From positions 1-62,662 of the forward strand of contig NZ_BKZP01000020.1 in assembly GCF_008974185.1 (NCBI RefSeq): 62,662 nt of DNA. Reading direction: 5' to 3'. Of the stretch, positions 54,222 through 62,662 are shown in pieces (the stretch's first letter is position 1; the number at the start of each line of letters is the position of its first letter). The DNA comes from Weizmannia acidilactici (lineage in GTDB: Bacteria > Bacillota > Bacilli > Bacillales > Bacillaceae_C). The notes beneath the pieces are model-generated. The model was not told the origin of the DNA and ran no database searches. It saw only the letters and a list, made by a program, of their open reading frames with translations. The position numbers and the translations under genes were made by a program.

Positions 54222-55709
54222 ATGGCAGAGAAAATCAAAGTCACGGATTTGCGTTCGGCCCTCGAATTGTTAAAAACGGTTCCGGGCCAGCTGATTGAAA
54301 CGGATGAACCGGTTGATCCGCATGCTGAAATTTCAGGGGTTTACCGCTATGTCGGCGCCGGCGGGACGGTTATGCGCCCGACTCGGATCGGCCCGGCAAT
54401 GATTTTTAACAATGTGAAAGGCCATGAAGATGCAAGAGTGGTGATCGGGCTGCTTGCCAGCCGCGAAAGGGTAGGGCTGCTCCTTGGAGAAAAACCGGAA
54501 AGGCTCGGGTTCCTACTAAATGAAGCGGTGCAAAATCCAATTCAGCCGGTTACCGTTCCAAATGAAAAGGCAAAATGCCAAGAGGTCGTTCACTACGTAG
54601 ATGAACCGGGATTTGATATCCGCAAACTCATTCCGGCGCCGACCAATACGGAAGAAGATGCCGGTCCGTATATTACAACGGGGATGTGTTACGCATCCGA
54701 TATGGAAACGGGCGAATCGGACGTTACGATCCACCGCCTTTGCCTGCAAAGCAAAGATGAAATATCCATGTTCTTTACACCTGGTGCCCGCCATTTAGGG
54801 GTATTCCGCGAAAAAGCGGAAAAATTTGGAAAACCGCTTCCGATTTCCATCAGCATCGGTGTTGATCCAGCAATCGAAATCGGCGCATGTTTTGAACCGC
54901 CTACCACACCATTAGGATTTAACGAATTGAGCATTGCCGGTGCTCTAAGGAATGAGCCGGTTGAACTTGTTCAATGCTTAACAATTGATGAAAAAGCGAT
55001 TGCCAATGCAGAATATGTGATCGAAGGGGAACTGATTCCAAACACGTATGTCCGCGAAGATCAAAATACAAATACAGGAAAAGCCATGCCAGAATTTCCG
55101 GGTTACACGGGTGAAGCGAACCCGAAAGTGCCGTTAATCAAAGTAAAAGCCGTCACCCACCGCAAAAATCCGATTATGCAATCTGTCATCGGGCCGAGCG
55201 AGGAACATGTCAATCTTGTAGGAATTCCTACCGAAGCAAGTATTATTCAAATGATTGAAAGGGCGTTGCCGGGCAGGCTTTTGAATGTATACGCCCATTC
55301 TTCCGGTGGTGGCAAATATATGGCCGTTCTGCAGTTTAAGAAAAGCCAGCCGAGTGACGAAGGGCGGCAGCGGCAGGCGGCGCTTTTGGCGTTTTCAGCG
55401 TTCAGCGAATTGAAACATGTTTTTATTGTTGACGAAGACGTGGATCCATTCGACAGTAATGACGTCCTATGGGCAATGAACACCCGCTTCCAGGGGGATG
55501 TCGACACGATCTTTATTCCGGGTGTGCGCTGCCATCCGCTTGATCCGTCGCAAAGCCCGGAATACAGCCCTTCCATCCGGGACAAAGGCATTTCCTGCAA
55601 AACCATTTTTGACTGCACAGTGCCTTATCATTTAAAAGATAAATTCAAACGGGCGAAGTTTATGGATGTTGATCCAAGCCGCTTTGCACCGAAATTGTTT
55701 AAGAAATAA
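54222..55709 (+). CDS. UbiD-family prenylated-FMN decarboxylase
   Basis: A 495-residue enzyme. Segments typical of UbiD: HAEISGVYRYVGAGGTVMRPTRIGPAMIF, VVIGLLASRERVGLLLG, ISIGVDPAIEIGACFEPP, EYVIEGELIPN, ANPKVPLIKVKAVTHRKNPIMQSVIGPSEEH, VFIVDEDVDPFDSNDVLWAMNTRFQGD. UbiD proteins (de)carboxylate aromatic or alpha,beta-unsaturated acids using prenyl-FMN from UbiX, which is not in this window. Similar to gallate/phenolic-acid decarboxylase large subunits. ATG at 54222 follows GGAGGAG. A convergent MerR gene may regulate a linked function. Confidence 0.9.
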   Translation: MAEKIKVTDLRSALELLKTVPGQLIETDEPVDPHAEISGVYRYVGAGGTVMRPTRIGPAMIFNNVKGHEDARVVIGLLASRERVGLLLGEKPERLGFLLNEAVQNPIQPVTVPNEKAKCQEVVHYVDEPGFDIRKLIPAPTNTEEDAGPYITTGMCYASDMETGESDVTIHRLCLQSKDEISMFFTPGARHLGVFREKAEKFGKPLPISISIGVDPAIEIGACFEPPTTPLGFNELSIAGALRNEPVELVQCLTIDEKAIANAEYVIEGELIPNTYVREDQNTNTGKAMPEFPGYTGEANPKVPLIKVKAVTHRKNPIMQSVIGPSEEHVNLVGIPTEASIIQMIERALPGRLLNVYAHSSGGGKYMAVLQFKKSQPSDEGRQRQAALLAFSAFSELKHVFIVDEDVDPFDSNDVLWAMNTRFQGDVDTIFIPGVRCHPLDPSQSPEYSPSIRDKGISCKTIFDCTVPYHLKDKFKRAKFMDVDPSRFAPKLFKK

Positions 55710-55747
55710 TGAAAAGGGGAGAGGGTGCGCTGCATTCCTCTTCTTTT

Positions 55748-56572
55748 TTAACATTTCTTAACCGGTATCTGCAGCTGGCAAAAGTCGGAATTCTGGTCTT
55801 CCCCGTAAAATGTCGAATCCAAAAGGCAGGCGTCAAAAACATCACCGGCTACTTGATAATGGTTATCGTGAATCCATTCTATTAATTCATCCAGGAATTG
55901 TGTTTCATATGGCATTCCGTATTTAAACATACAGGCATACTCTCCAGCAGGCAGTGTAAACATATTTTCGATTTCCGCCACATCATCCGGCAGCATAATG
56001 CAGCTGCCCGCACCTCGAAATACATCATTTTCTTCTAAACTCTCTTTGCGTATAATCGTGCCAAACCCTTCAGAAGGAAGCAGGCTATATCTGTTCAGAA
56101 TATCCCACGCTTTCATGACAGTTAAATGCAGCTCTTTACGTGAAATTTGATGCTCAAATGGGACAAAAATAACTTTCCTTTCCGGGAACGTTTCGATCAT
56201 TGGCTGATAAAGTTCGTTTTTGAAGTTTTCCACCGTTGCAAATAGGGATAGTCTATTTTCGATATGTCCTTTTGTTGCTTTTAATTGTTCAATTTCTTGT
56301 TCAATCGTTTCTTTATGGGACTCGAGCAGTGAAATGGCGGTTGTAAGGTTGCGGTTTTGGATATGTTCCTTTATTGTATCCAATTTAATGCCAATTGATT
56401 TTAAAAATAGAATCTCTCTGAGCAAAGGAATTTGGGAAGGGCTGTAATACCGGTAGCCATGATCATCTGTTTTAATCGGCTTGAATAAATCAATTTTATC
56501 GTAGTAGATCAGAGCCTGCCTTGAAATATGGTGGATCGAAGCCATTTCACCAATTGAAAAGTATTTTTCCAT
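55748..56572 (-). CDS. MerR-family regulator with GyrI-like ligand domain (BmrR-like)
   Basis: A 274-residue regulator. The N-terminal MerR winged helix is YFSIGEMASIHHISRQALIYYDKIDLFKPIKTDDHGYRYYSPSQIPLL. A long dimerisation helix follows (about 80-115), then a GyrI/AraC-effector domain (VIFVPFEHQISRKELH.. to the C-terminus). BmrR-type proteins bind hydrophobic drugs and activate promoters with long spacers. No drug-efflux gene is adjacent in the window; the nearest are ubiD (convergent) and tRNA-Leu. Targets unknown. Confidence 0.9.
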   Translation of the reverse strand: MEKYFSIGEMASIHHISRQALIYYDKIDLFKPIKTDDHGYRYYSPSQIPLLREILFLKSIGIKLDTIKEHIQNRNLTTAISLLESHKETIEQEIEQLKATKGHIENRLSLFATVENFKNELYQPMIETFPERKVIFVPFEHQISRKELHLTVMKAWDILNRYSLLPSEGFGTIIRKESLEENDVFRGAGSCIMLPDDVAEIENMFTLPAGEYACMFKYGMPYETQFLDELIEWIHDNHYQVAGDVFDACLLDSTFYGEDQNSDFCQLQIPVKKC

Positions 56573-56683
56573 GTCTATCTCCTTTTCTTACAATCTGGAG
56601 TCTTGATCATTCAACTTGATTATATAAAAATATCTGGATAAATCCGCTATTTATCTATGTATCAATGCTGCTTATAAGCAAAA

Positions 56684-56721
56684 AAACAAGGGTTCCAACC
56701 AACTGGCTGAAACCCTTGTTT
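56684..56721 (-). terminator. tRNA-Leu terminator
   Basis: AAACAAGGGTT (56684-56694) pairs with AACCCTTGTTT (56711-56721). A T run follows on the minus strand (TTTTTTTG). It lies just downstream of the tRNA. Confidence 0.85.
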
Positions 56722-56727
56722 CATTGA

Positions 56728-56811
56728 TGCGGATGAAGGGACTTGAACCCATACGGTGTTGCCACCACTAGAACCTGAATCTAGCGCGTCTGCCGATTCC
56801 GCCACATCCGC
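56728..56811 (-). tRNA. tRNA-Leu(CAG)
   Basis: An 84-nt class II tRNA: acceptor GCGGATG/CATCCGC, anticodon stem CTAGA/TCTAG with loop TTCAGGT (anticodon CAG), variable arm TGGTGGCAACACCG, T-arm TGGGTTCAAGTCCC. CCA is not encoded. It reads CTG. Confidence 0.93.
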
Positions 56812-56937
56812 ATTTTTTATTTTTTTGTTCGCCTCATCAGCGACAAATTTATTATATTATGCCCGAAAGAAAAATGCAATAGCTTTTTTAAAGTTTTTGC
56901 GAAAAAATTTTTCGCATGTCGAATTGCATAAAAATCG

Positions 56938-56967
56938 TTGACCAGGATTTGGGGACAGTGGTATATT
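56938..56967 (+). promoter_or_regulatory. codBA promoter
   Basis: TTGACC (56938-56943), 18 bp, TATATT (56962-56967). Transcription should begin near 56974, at the head of the PyrR leader. Confidence 0.7.
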
Positions 56968-57001
56968 TACAGTAGTTGAATATGAGTACCTTTAATTTTA
57001 G

Positions 57002-57103
57002 TCCAGTGAGGCTGACAAGGTAAACGGAAAAGTTCTGCGCTTGTTGCAGAGTCGTTTTGGTGAAGTACAGGCTTCTTGTCATTGCTGGCAGGAAGCTTTT
57101 TTT
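57002..57103 (+). promoter_or_regulatory. PyrR-binding attenuator before codBA
   Basis: TCCAGTGAGGCTGACAAGG (57002-57020) matches the PyrR binding loop of Bacillus pyr leaders (TCCAGAGAGGCT..). Downstream, GCTTCTTGTC (57071-57080) and GGCAGGAAGC (57087-57096) form a 10-bp terminator stem followed by seven T residues. UMP-bound PyrR would favour termination, so codBA is induced when pyrimidines are scarce. Confidence 0.85.
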
Positions 57104-57163
57104 GCACCTGCTCCGTTTGAATTGAAAGGCCTCGGATTTTTACATTATCGGAGGAGGATTTAT

Positions 57164-58582
57164 ATGTCATTTGATCAGACGATTCAACATGCGGGAGCGG
57201 CGGAACAAACTGCGGCGCCATCCCAAAACATGGTGACAAAAGAATACGGGGCTTCCGAAGCGGTGCCGATGAGCTGCCGCAGTTTAAATTTTGGTGATAT
57301 GATTGCCACCTGGATCGGGGCAAACGCAAATAACGGTTCATGGTATGTTGGCGGTGTGGTTGCAGGGGCGGCATTCGGCGGTTCCATTTTAGTCACTTTG
57401 ATTGCCAATCCGATTGCTTATATGATTATGGCGTTAATCGGGTTTATCGGTTATAAAGTCGGCACTTCGACGATGGCGTTGACAAGGCCGTCGTTCGGCG
57501 TCCGGGGGAGCTTCCTGCCATCGATTTTAAATACAACGCAGTTTATCGGCTGGACCGCGGTCAACACGTTTATTGCCGCAATTTCCATCAGCTATGTATG
57601 CAAAGATTTTCTCGGCTGGCCGGCGTTTGGAGAAGCGGGCGGCGCGAAAACGATGATGTTCGGGATTGTGGTCATGAGCGTTTTGCATTTGCTCTCAATT
57701 GCGATGGGCCATAAATCCGTAAAATTAGTGGAACGTATCGGCGTTGTGTTGATCCTTATTTTAGGCATTTGGGAAACGGTCGTTGTGCTGTGGCATGTTT
57801 CTTTCCATGACATTTTAAACTGGCAGCCGCCGAAAAGTGAACGCCTGCCGATTGGCGCGGCAATGGATACAATGGCGGCGTTCAGTCTTGGCTGGGTGCC
57901 AGCGATTGCGGAATTTACCCGCTACGGCAAATCAAAAGCGACGGCTACGATTGCCCCGATGATCGGCGCAAATATCGCGCTGTTCTGGTTTGCGTTTGTC
58001 GGCATTGTCGGCGCGATCGGCACTGCGATCTCTACAGGGGTGTATGATCCGAATAACTCCGACCCGAGCACGATTGTCAGCAAGCTCGGCCTTGGCATGG
58101 TGGCACTCGTCGTAATTATTTTAACGAGCACCACAGCCAACGCTGTAAACTTAATGGCAGCAGGAATCTCGCTTACAAACATAACGAAGAAAATCAAGCC
58201 GATTGCCGCGCTTTGGATTGTCACGATCATTGCGGCAGTGTTGACAATTGTGCCGCTTTTTGCCGGAAGTTTCCTCGATTCGTTTGAAATGTTCCTTGAT
58301 TATATCGGAATGGTGTTCGGGCCGATTTTTGCCATTACGATCGTGGACTATTACTTTGTGAAGAAAAAATCGTATGATGCCGGGGAATTTGAAAAAGAAA
58401 ACGGAAAATACTGGTTTTCGAAAGGTTTTAACATCAAGACAATGCTCGTTTGGGTACTTGGTGTGGCTTTCTTCCTGGCTGTGCACAATCTGCCGGTTTT
58501 TACCGCCCATATCGGCGCCACTTACCCAACGATCGTTTTAACCGGTGTCCTGTATACTATCGTTGCAAAATTATGGAAGTAA
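57164..58582 (+). CDS. codB: Cytosine permease
   Basis: A 472-residue NCS1-family transporter with 12 predicted helices. Landmarks: [141 protein letters not shown] precedes the ATG at 57164; the frame upstream belongs to the leader RNA. Ten bases separate it from codA. It imports cytosine for deamination to uracil. Confidence 0.93.
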   Translation: MSFDQTIQHAGAAEQTAAPSQNMVTKEYGASEAVPMSCRSLNFGDMIATWIGANANNGSWYVGGVVAGAAFGGSILVTLIANPIAYMIMALIGFIGYKVGTSTMALTRPSFGVRGSFLPSILNTTQFIGWTAVNTFIAAISISYVCKDFLGWPAFGEAGGAKTMMFGIVVMSVLHLLSIAMGHKSVKLVERIGVVLILILGIWETVVVLWHVSFHDILNWQPPKSERLPIGAAMDTMAAFSLGWVPAIAEFTRYGKSKATATIAPMIGANIALFWFAFVGIVGAIGTAISTGVYDPNNSDPSTIVSKLGLGMVALVVIILTSTTANAVNLMAAGISLTNITKKIKPIAALWIVTIIAAVLTIVPLFAGSFLDSFEMFLDYIGMVFGPIFAITIVDYYFVKKKSYDAGEFEKENGKYWFSKGFNIKTMLVWVLGVAFFLAVHNLPVFTAHIGATYPTIVLTGVLYTIVAKLWK

Positions 58583-58592
58583 GGTGTTAAAC

Positions 58593-59858
58593 ATGTTAAT
58601 CAAAAATGCACGTTTACGAAATCAAGAAGGACTTTGGAACCTTGAATTGAAAAAAGGAAAAATTGAAGCCATTTTCCAAGGTGGGCTTCCGGAAACTGCG
58701 GATGAAGTGATCGATGCGGAAGGCGGGCTTGTCCTGCCTCCTTTCATTGAGCCGCATATCCATTTGGATTCGGTCCTGACAGCGGGGGAGCCGAAATGGA
58801 ACGTAAGCGGCACGTTATTTGAAGGCATCGAAACATGGGCGGAGCGGAAAAAGCTGCTTACCCATGAAGATGTGAAGGCGCGTGCGAAAAAAGCGTTAAA
58901 ATGGCAGATTGCGCAGGGCATCCAGTTTGTCCGTACCCATGTGGATGTGACCGATCCGAAGTTAACGGCGTTAAAAGCGCTGCTGGAAGTAAAAGAAGAG
59001 GTTGCGCCATGGCTGGAACTGCAAATTGTCGCTTTTCCGCAAGAGGGTATCCTCTCGTTTCCGAACGGCCTTGAATTGATGGAAGAAGCATTGAAACTCG
59101 GGGCGGATGTGGTCGGCGGCATACCGCATTACGAATTTACCTGGGAGTATGGCGTAGAGTCGGTGAAAAAAGCGTTTGAACTTGCTGTAAAATACGACCG
59201 GCTCATAGATTTCCACTGCGATGAAATTGATGACGAACAGTCGCGCTTTGTCGAAGTTGTCGCGGCGGAAGCGTACCGGCTCGGCATCGGAGAAAAAGTG
59301 ACCGCCAGCCATACAACGGCAATGCATTCTTACAATAACGCTTATGCCTCCAAATTATTCAGGATCCTGAGACTTTCGGGTATCAATTTTGTCGCCAATC
59401 CGGTTGTGAACATCCACCTTCAGGGCCGGTTTGATACATACCCGAAACGGCGCGGGGTGACGCGTGTGAAAGAGTTGTTGGAAGCGGGGCTGAATGTCTG
59501 CTTCGGGCATGATGACATTATGGATCCTTGGTATCCGCTTGGCACCGGGAATATGCTGCAGGTGCTGCAAATGGGCATCCATGTATGCCAGCTGATGGGC
59601 TATGAACAGATCATGCAGTCGATTGACCTGATTACGGAAAATAGCGCAAAAACGCTCCATATTGAGGATCGGTACGGCATTGTGGAAGGAAAACCGGCCA
59701 ATCTGATTATCCTGACGGCAGCGGATGCTTATGATGCGATACGGAGGCAGGTGCCGGTACGTTATTCGATTCGGAACGGCAAAGTGATTTCAGAAACGGT
59801 TCCGAGTTCCTCCTTCGTCTATTTGGATGGTGAAGAGCGTGTAGGTTTTCAAAAGTAA
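58593..59858 (+). CDS. codA: Cytosine deaminase
   Basis: A 421-residue amidohydrolase converting cytosine to uracil and ammonia. Metal ligands and catalytic residues: His55 and His57 in EPHIHLDS, His208 and Glu211 in DFHCDE, His240 in ASHTTAM, Asp307 in [10 protein letters not shown]. It also has the family segment [22 protein letters not shown] lies seven bases before the ATG. Second gene of the PyrR-attenuated codBA operon, salvaging cytosine into UMP. Confidence 0.94.
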   Translation: MLIKNARLRNQEGLWNLELKKGKIEAIFQGGLPETADEVIDAEGGLVLPPFIEPHIHLDSVLTAGEPKWNVSGTLFEGIETWAERKKLLTHEDVKARAKKALKWQIAQGIQFVRTHVDVTDPKLTALKALLEVKEEVAPWLELQIVAFPQEGILSFPNGLELMEEALKLGADVVGGIPHYEFTWEYGVESVKKAFELAVKYDRLIDFHCDEIDDEQSRFVEVVAAEAYRLGIGEKVTASHTTAMHSYNNAYASKLFRILRLSGINFVANPVVNIHLQGRFDTYPKRRGVTRVKELLEAGLNVCFGHDDIMDPWYPLGTGNMLQVLQMGIHVCQLMGYEQIMQSIDLITENSAKTLHIEDRYGIVEGKPANLIILTAADAYDAIRRQVPVRYSIRNGKVISETVPSSSFVYLDGEERVGFQK

Positions 59859-59932
59859 TGTAAAGAATATCCCCTTTCGAAATAGGCGATAAGAAAGATG
59901 CAGGCATATTTTCAATCGGAGGAAATTTGGAC

Positions 59933-60525
59933 GTGGCAGATTTTTACAAAGCCATAGAAGATAGACGTTCCATCTACGCGATTAGTAGTGAAGCAGTTGT
60001 TTCGGACGACCGTATCCTCGGGATCGTCAAACATGCCGTCAAATATACGCCGACATCGTTTAATTCGCAAAGCGGAAGAGTTGTGATTTTATTGGATGAG
60101 CACCATACGAAACTTTGGAATCACAACAGAAACATTACGGAAAATTGTACCTGCCGAAAATGTTGCTTCAACGGAAGAAAAAATACGTTCTTTTGGCAGC
60201 GGCTGGCACGATCCTGTTTTTTGAAGAACAGGATGTCATCCGATCGCATCAGCAGCAGTTTGAATTATATAAGGATAATTTTCCGTTTTGGTAGCAGCAG
60301 TCTTCCGGAATGCTGCAGCTGGTCGTTTGGGTAGCCCTGAAACAGGAAGGCTTCGGCGCCAGCCTCCAACATTACAACCCGCTCATTGGTGTTGAAATCA
60401 AAAAAGAATGGAAGCTCCTGGACAGCTGGCAGCTAATTGCGCAAATGCCGTTTGGAAAACCGACAGCTCCGGCAGGGGAAAAAGAATTCAAACCGCTAGA
60501 TGAACGCGTAAAATTTTTTAAATAA
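59933..60525 (+). pseudogene. Nitroreductase family gene with multiple lesions
   Basis: Fragments of one HBN1/YdfN-type nitroreductase of about 200 residues: ADFYKAIEDRRSIYAISSE, YTPTSFNSQSGRVVILLDEHHTKLW; then shifted TTETLRKIVPAENVASTEEKIRSFGSG; then shifted TILFFEEQDVIRSHQQQFELYKDNFPFW, a TAG stop at about 60290, and MLQLVVWVALKQEGFGASLQHYNPLIG.. to KFFK. At least two frameshifts and one nonsense codon. The start region is intact with GGAGG, and GTG at 59933 or TTG at 59927. Confidence 0.9.
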
Positions 60526-60533
60526 AAATTTTG

Positions 60534-60564
60534 ACAGCCGGGAATTTCGCGGCTGCTTTTTTTT
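60534..60564 (+). terminator. Terminator after the nitroreductase pseudogene
   Basis: CAGCCG (60535-60540) and CGGCTG (60550-60555) with extra pairs, followed by TTTTTTTT. Confidence 0.8.
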
Positions 60565-60703
60565 GCGTTAAACAGGCTGCTTGAGGAGGGGGGTGAATGG
60601 AATTTCCCATTTTTTAGAAAGAACATCTGATATCAAAAATTTTTTCGCTAATTTCTCTCCCTTGAGTTTGTTGCTATTTAAGTACTTGAAAAACTGTTTT
60701 TCA

Positions 60704-61393
60704 TCAGCTTTCGACTTCAGCCGCCACCACTTCGTCCATATCCGAAATTTTCCGGTATATATCCGCAGCAGTATGCATGTAACTTGCCCTTACTTTCAAA
60801 TCGATTAAATGCGAATGGTCTTTTAAATCCTTTATCCGGATATTTTCAATTGTGATCTCTTGCTTTTCAATTGATTCGAGAACCGTTGGGATCGAATCCC
60901 GGTCATGGACCACAACTTTTATAATGAGATCTTTATTGTGCAATCTCTTTTTTGCTGCTTTTTTTAATAATAAAGGAATAATTTCCACACTGATCATGAT
61001 GAGTACAACGCCTGCGATTGCTTCCATGAAAAAACCTGCCCCGACGGCAATCCCGATGCCGCTTGCTCCCCAGATCATAGCTGCGGTCGTCAAGCCGGTA
61101 ATCGAATCGTTATCTTTTTTTAATATGACCCCGGCCCCGAGAAAACCGATTCCGGATACAATTTGGGCGGCGAGCCTGAGCGGATCCATCGTTATTTGCA
61201 CATCATGGGCATGATTAAAAAGATACGCCGATTGGATGGATACAATCGTCAGTAAGCAGCTGATAATCGAAATCACTAAGCTTGTCTTTAATCCGAGCGG
61301 CTTCCGCTTTAATTCCCTTTCCAGCCCGATAATCAGCCCCAATATGGCGGTAATACCGAGTTTATATATAATTTCCATATCCCAGAACACCAT
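60704..61393 (-). CDS. MgtC/SapB-family membrane protein
   Basis: A 229-residue protein with four or five helices and the MgtC pattern LGLIIGLERELKRKPLGLKTSLVISIISCLLT, AAQIVSGIGFLGAGVILKKDNDSITGLTTAAMIWGASGIGIAVGAGFF. A cytosolic ACT-like C-terminal domain follows (LIIKVVVHDRDSIPTVLESIEKQEITIENIRIKD). Family members help in Mg2+ limitation or modulate ATPases. GGGGGAG stands before the ATG at 61393. It is divergent from the EamA gene. Confidence 0.9.
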   Translation of the reverse strand: MVFWDMEIIYKLGITAILGLIIGLERELKRKPLGLKTSLVISIISCLLTIVSIQSAYLFNHAHDVQITMDPLRLAAQIVSGIGFLGAGVILKKDNDSITGLTTAAMIWGASGIGIAVGAGFFMEAIAGVVLIMISVEIIPLLLKKAAKKRLHNKDLIIKVVVHDRDSIPTVLESIEKQEITIENIRIKDLKDHSHLIDLKVRASYMHTAADIYRKISDMDEVVAAEVES

Positions 61394-61479
61394 CTGTCTC
61401 CCCCTTTAAAAGTACTGGTCAAATGCAGCAGCGCGCTATAGAATGAAAGTAACGTGAAATTGAAAAGGAGAATGTGCAA

Positions 61480-62385
61480 TTGAATCCGTATATTGCATTA
61501 ATCGCGGGAGTACTCGCGGTCACGTCATCCGCCATTTTGGTCAAATACAGCACGGCGGATGCAGGTGTAATCGCATTTTACCGGTTATTCTATGCCACTT
61601 TTATCATGCTGCCAATCCTTTTTATCAATAAGAGGAAAGAACATATGCACATGGGAAAAAAAGATCTTTTCCTTTCTGTCGTTGCCGGGGCGTTTCTTGC
61701 ATTCCATTTTATTTTATGGTTTGAGTCCCTTAACTTAACATCCGTTGCCAGTTCTACTGTGCTTGTGACATTGCAGCCGATTTTCACCTTTGCCGGCGCT
61801 TATTTTTTCTTCCGTGAGTCCCTTTCTCTTAAAGCTGTGTTATGCGCGGCTTTAGCAGTATTCGGCAGCATCCTGATCAGCTGGGGAGATTTTTTTATCA
61901 GCGGAAAAGCGCTCTACGGTGATATTTTAGCGCTTATTTCTTGCCTGTTTGTCACAGTTTATTTAATGATCGGCCAATATGTAAGGAAAAGGGCGGCTTT
62001 GATTCCTTACACTTTTACCGTCTATTTGGCATCCACGGTCGTGCTGTTTTTCTATGTGGTTTTGTCCGGTGAATCTTTTTTTCCGTATTCCGCCCAAAAT
62101 TGGGTGTGTTTCTTACTCCTTGCGATCCTGCCGACGCTCGCAGGACACTCGGTGTTTCATTGGGTTGTAAAATGGATCAGTGCATCCGTAGTTTCCGTTG
62201 CGATTTTATTTGAACCGGTTGGTGCCTCGATTCTAGCTTATTTCCTTTTCCAAGAAAAAATTTCCTGGTTCCAGGCGGTTGGCGGAATCATCATCTTGTT
62301 AAGCATTGCCTACTTTATGATCCGGGACCATGCTGAAAACCGCCGTGCACTTCAGATAAAAGAAAAAAGCGAACCGGCCGGTTGA
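61480..62385 (+). CDS. EamA/DMT-family transporter
   Basis: A 301-residue ten-helix permease built of two EamA repeats: first IALIAGVLAVTSSAILVKYSTADAGVIAFYRLF..SVASSTVLVTLQPIFTFAGAYFFFRESLSLK, second GDILALISCLFVTVYLMIGQY..ASVVSVAILFEPVGASILAYFLFQEKISWFQAVGGIIIL. Exports metabolites such as amino acids in known cases; substrate here unknown. TTG at 61480 is preferred: AAGGAGA lies about nine bases upstream, while the GTG at 61474 is too close to it. Confidence 0.9.
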   Translation: MNPYIALIAGVLAVTSSAILVKYSTADAGVIAFYRLFYATFIMLPILFINKRKEHMHMGKKDLFLSVVAGAFLAFHFILWFESLNLTSVASSTVLVTLQPIFTFAGAYFFFRESLSLKAVLCAALAVFGSILISWGDFFISGKALYGDILALISCLFVTVYLMIGQYVRKRAALIPYTFTVYLASTVVLFFYVVLSGESFFPYSAQNWVCFLLLAILPTLAGHSVFHWVVKWISASVVSVAILFEPVGASILAYFLFQEKISWFQAVGGIIILLSIAYFMIRDHAENRRALQIKEKSEPAG

Positions 62386-62534
62386 CCCGTTTCCTGTGAA
62401 AACAGAAAGATGGCTTGTTTTGGTACGTGGCCTGTTTCTTCATAATATATGTATATGAAAACCAACCTTTGATGATGATCTTGCAGTACAGTGGGATGCT
62501 AAAATATTCTGCGAAAAAATATTTTAAAAAACTA

Positions 62535-62563
62535 TTGCATGGAAGCTAAGGACATGATATATT
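62535..62563 (+). promoter_or_regulatory. Candidate rrn promoter P1
   Basis: TTGCAT (62535-62540), 17 bp, TATATT (62558-62563). Forms a tandem pair with P2, about 75 bp downstream. Confidence 0.6.
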
Positions 62564-62609
62564 AATATTCGTCCGATAGCGACCCAGCAACGCAACGGTA
62601 AAAAAGTTG

Positions 62610-62637
62610 TTGACATCGATCGGATACATGATATAAT
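62610..62637 (+). promoter_or_regulatory. Candidate rrn promoter P2
   Basis: TTGACA (62610-62615), 16 bp, TATAAT (62632-62637), near-consensus and followed by an AT-rich start region and AAAGTCGCTCA. The tandem strong promoters in a long leader resemble Bacillus rRNA operons, so a 16S gene probably starts just beyond the window. Confidence 0.7.
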
Positions 62638-62662
62638 AATAAAGTCGCTCAAAAAATGAGCG

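Overview
The window looks like a chromosome segment of a spore-forming, mid-GC member of the Bacillaceae. The best guess, by inference only, is Heyndrickxia (Weizmannia/Bacillus) coagulans or a close relative. Reasons: a block equivalent to the Bacillus subtilis yug region (yugI, yuzA, pgi, yugO); spore-coat and sporulation small proteins (CotD-like, YjcZ-like); Bacillus-type intrinsic terminators, strong Shine-Dalgarno sites and cre boxes; and TTG starts, each set by a good upstream Shine-Dalgarno site, for roughly a dozen genes. Most genes are chromosomal housekeeping or catabolic genes. A minority are clearly broken.

Layout. 0-8.4 kb: two aldo/keto reductases, NADPH dehydrogenase NamA, a small XRE regulator, the S1-domain protein YugI, a GyrI-like protein, YuzA, glucose-6-phosphate isomerase and the YugO potassium channel. 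8.6-13.7 kb: two tRNA-Ala genes, then a ketimine-reductase/ornithine-cyclodeaminase homologue, an aldehyde dehydrogenase and a FAD amine oxidase that together resemble a pipecolate (lysine) route, followed by monomeric sarcosine oxidase. 14.0-20.4 kb: a UDP-sulfoquinovose synthase (SQD1/SqdB) next to an SQD2/SqdX-like glycosyltransferase, a GtrA-like protein, a YuiD/PAP2-like protein, a broken SDR gene, a GT2 glycosyltransferase and a PlsC-like acyltransferase. This reads as a sulfolipid/glycolipid island, unusual for a Bacillus. 20.6-23.8 kb: a wrecked chemoreceptor gene holding an IS3-type remnant, which itself holds an IS4-type element with a clean 7-bp target duplication.

23.9-33.3 kb: L-arabinose catabolism in two layers. 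An AT-rich, lactic-acid-bacterium-like block (regulator AraR, ribulokinase AraB, sugar/H+ symporter) sits beside a native operon (araD, araA, araM) whose own Bacillus-type araB is reduced to about 340 bp of debris. 33.6-38.8 kb: trehalose PTS system (two EIIA paralogues, TreP, TreA, TreR) with two TreR-type palindromes. 39-41.3 kb: a VOC protein, a lipoprotein nuclease and a CstR persulfide-sensing locus with two operators and two rhodanese-like proteins. 41.3-45.6 kb: a strongly structured RNA candidate, a ClC channel, a ~52-bp-period repeat array, small sporulation genes, tRNA-Pro and a degraded second ClC copy. 45.7-50.5 kb: a methyltransferase, remnants of an MMPL transporter and an ABC exporter, a DUF4405-type membrane protein and a chemoreceptor. 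50.9-54 kb: FMN reductase, a 21-bp-period repeat array, and a redox operon (Ser-rich protein, ApbE, ferric-reductase-like membrane protein, ferredoxin). 54.2-62.7 kb: UbiD-type decarboxylase, a MerR regulator, tRNA-Leu, codBA behind a PyrR attenuator, a nitroreductase pseudogene, an MgtC-family protein, an EamA transporter and, at the right edge, tandem rRNA-type promoters.

The most notable signals are the sulfoquinovosyl-lipid gene pair, the displaced arabinose kinase, the helically phased intergenic repeats (two 21-bp arrays and one ~52-bp array), and the unassigned structured RNA near 41.4 kb.
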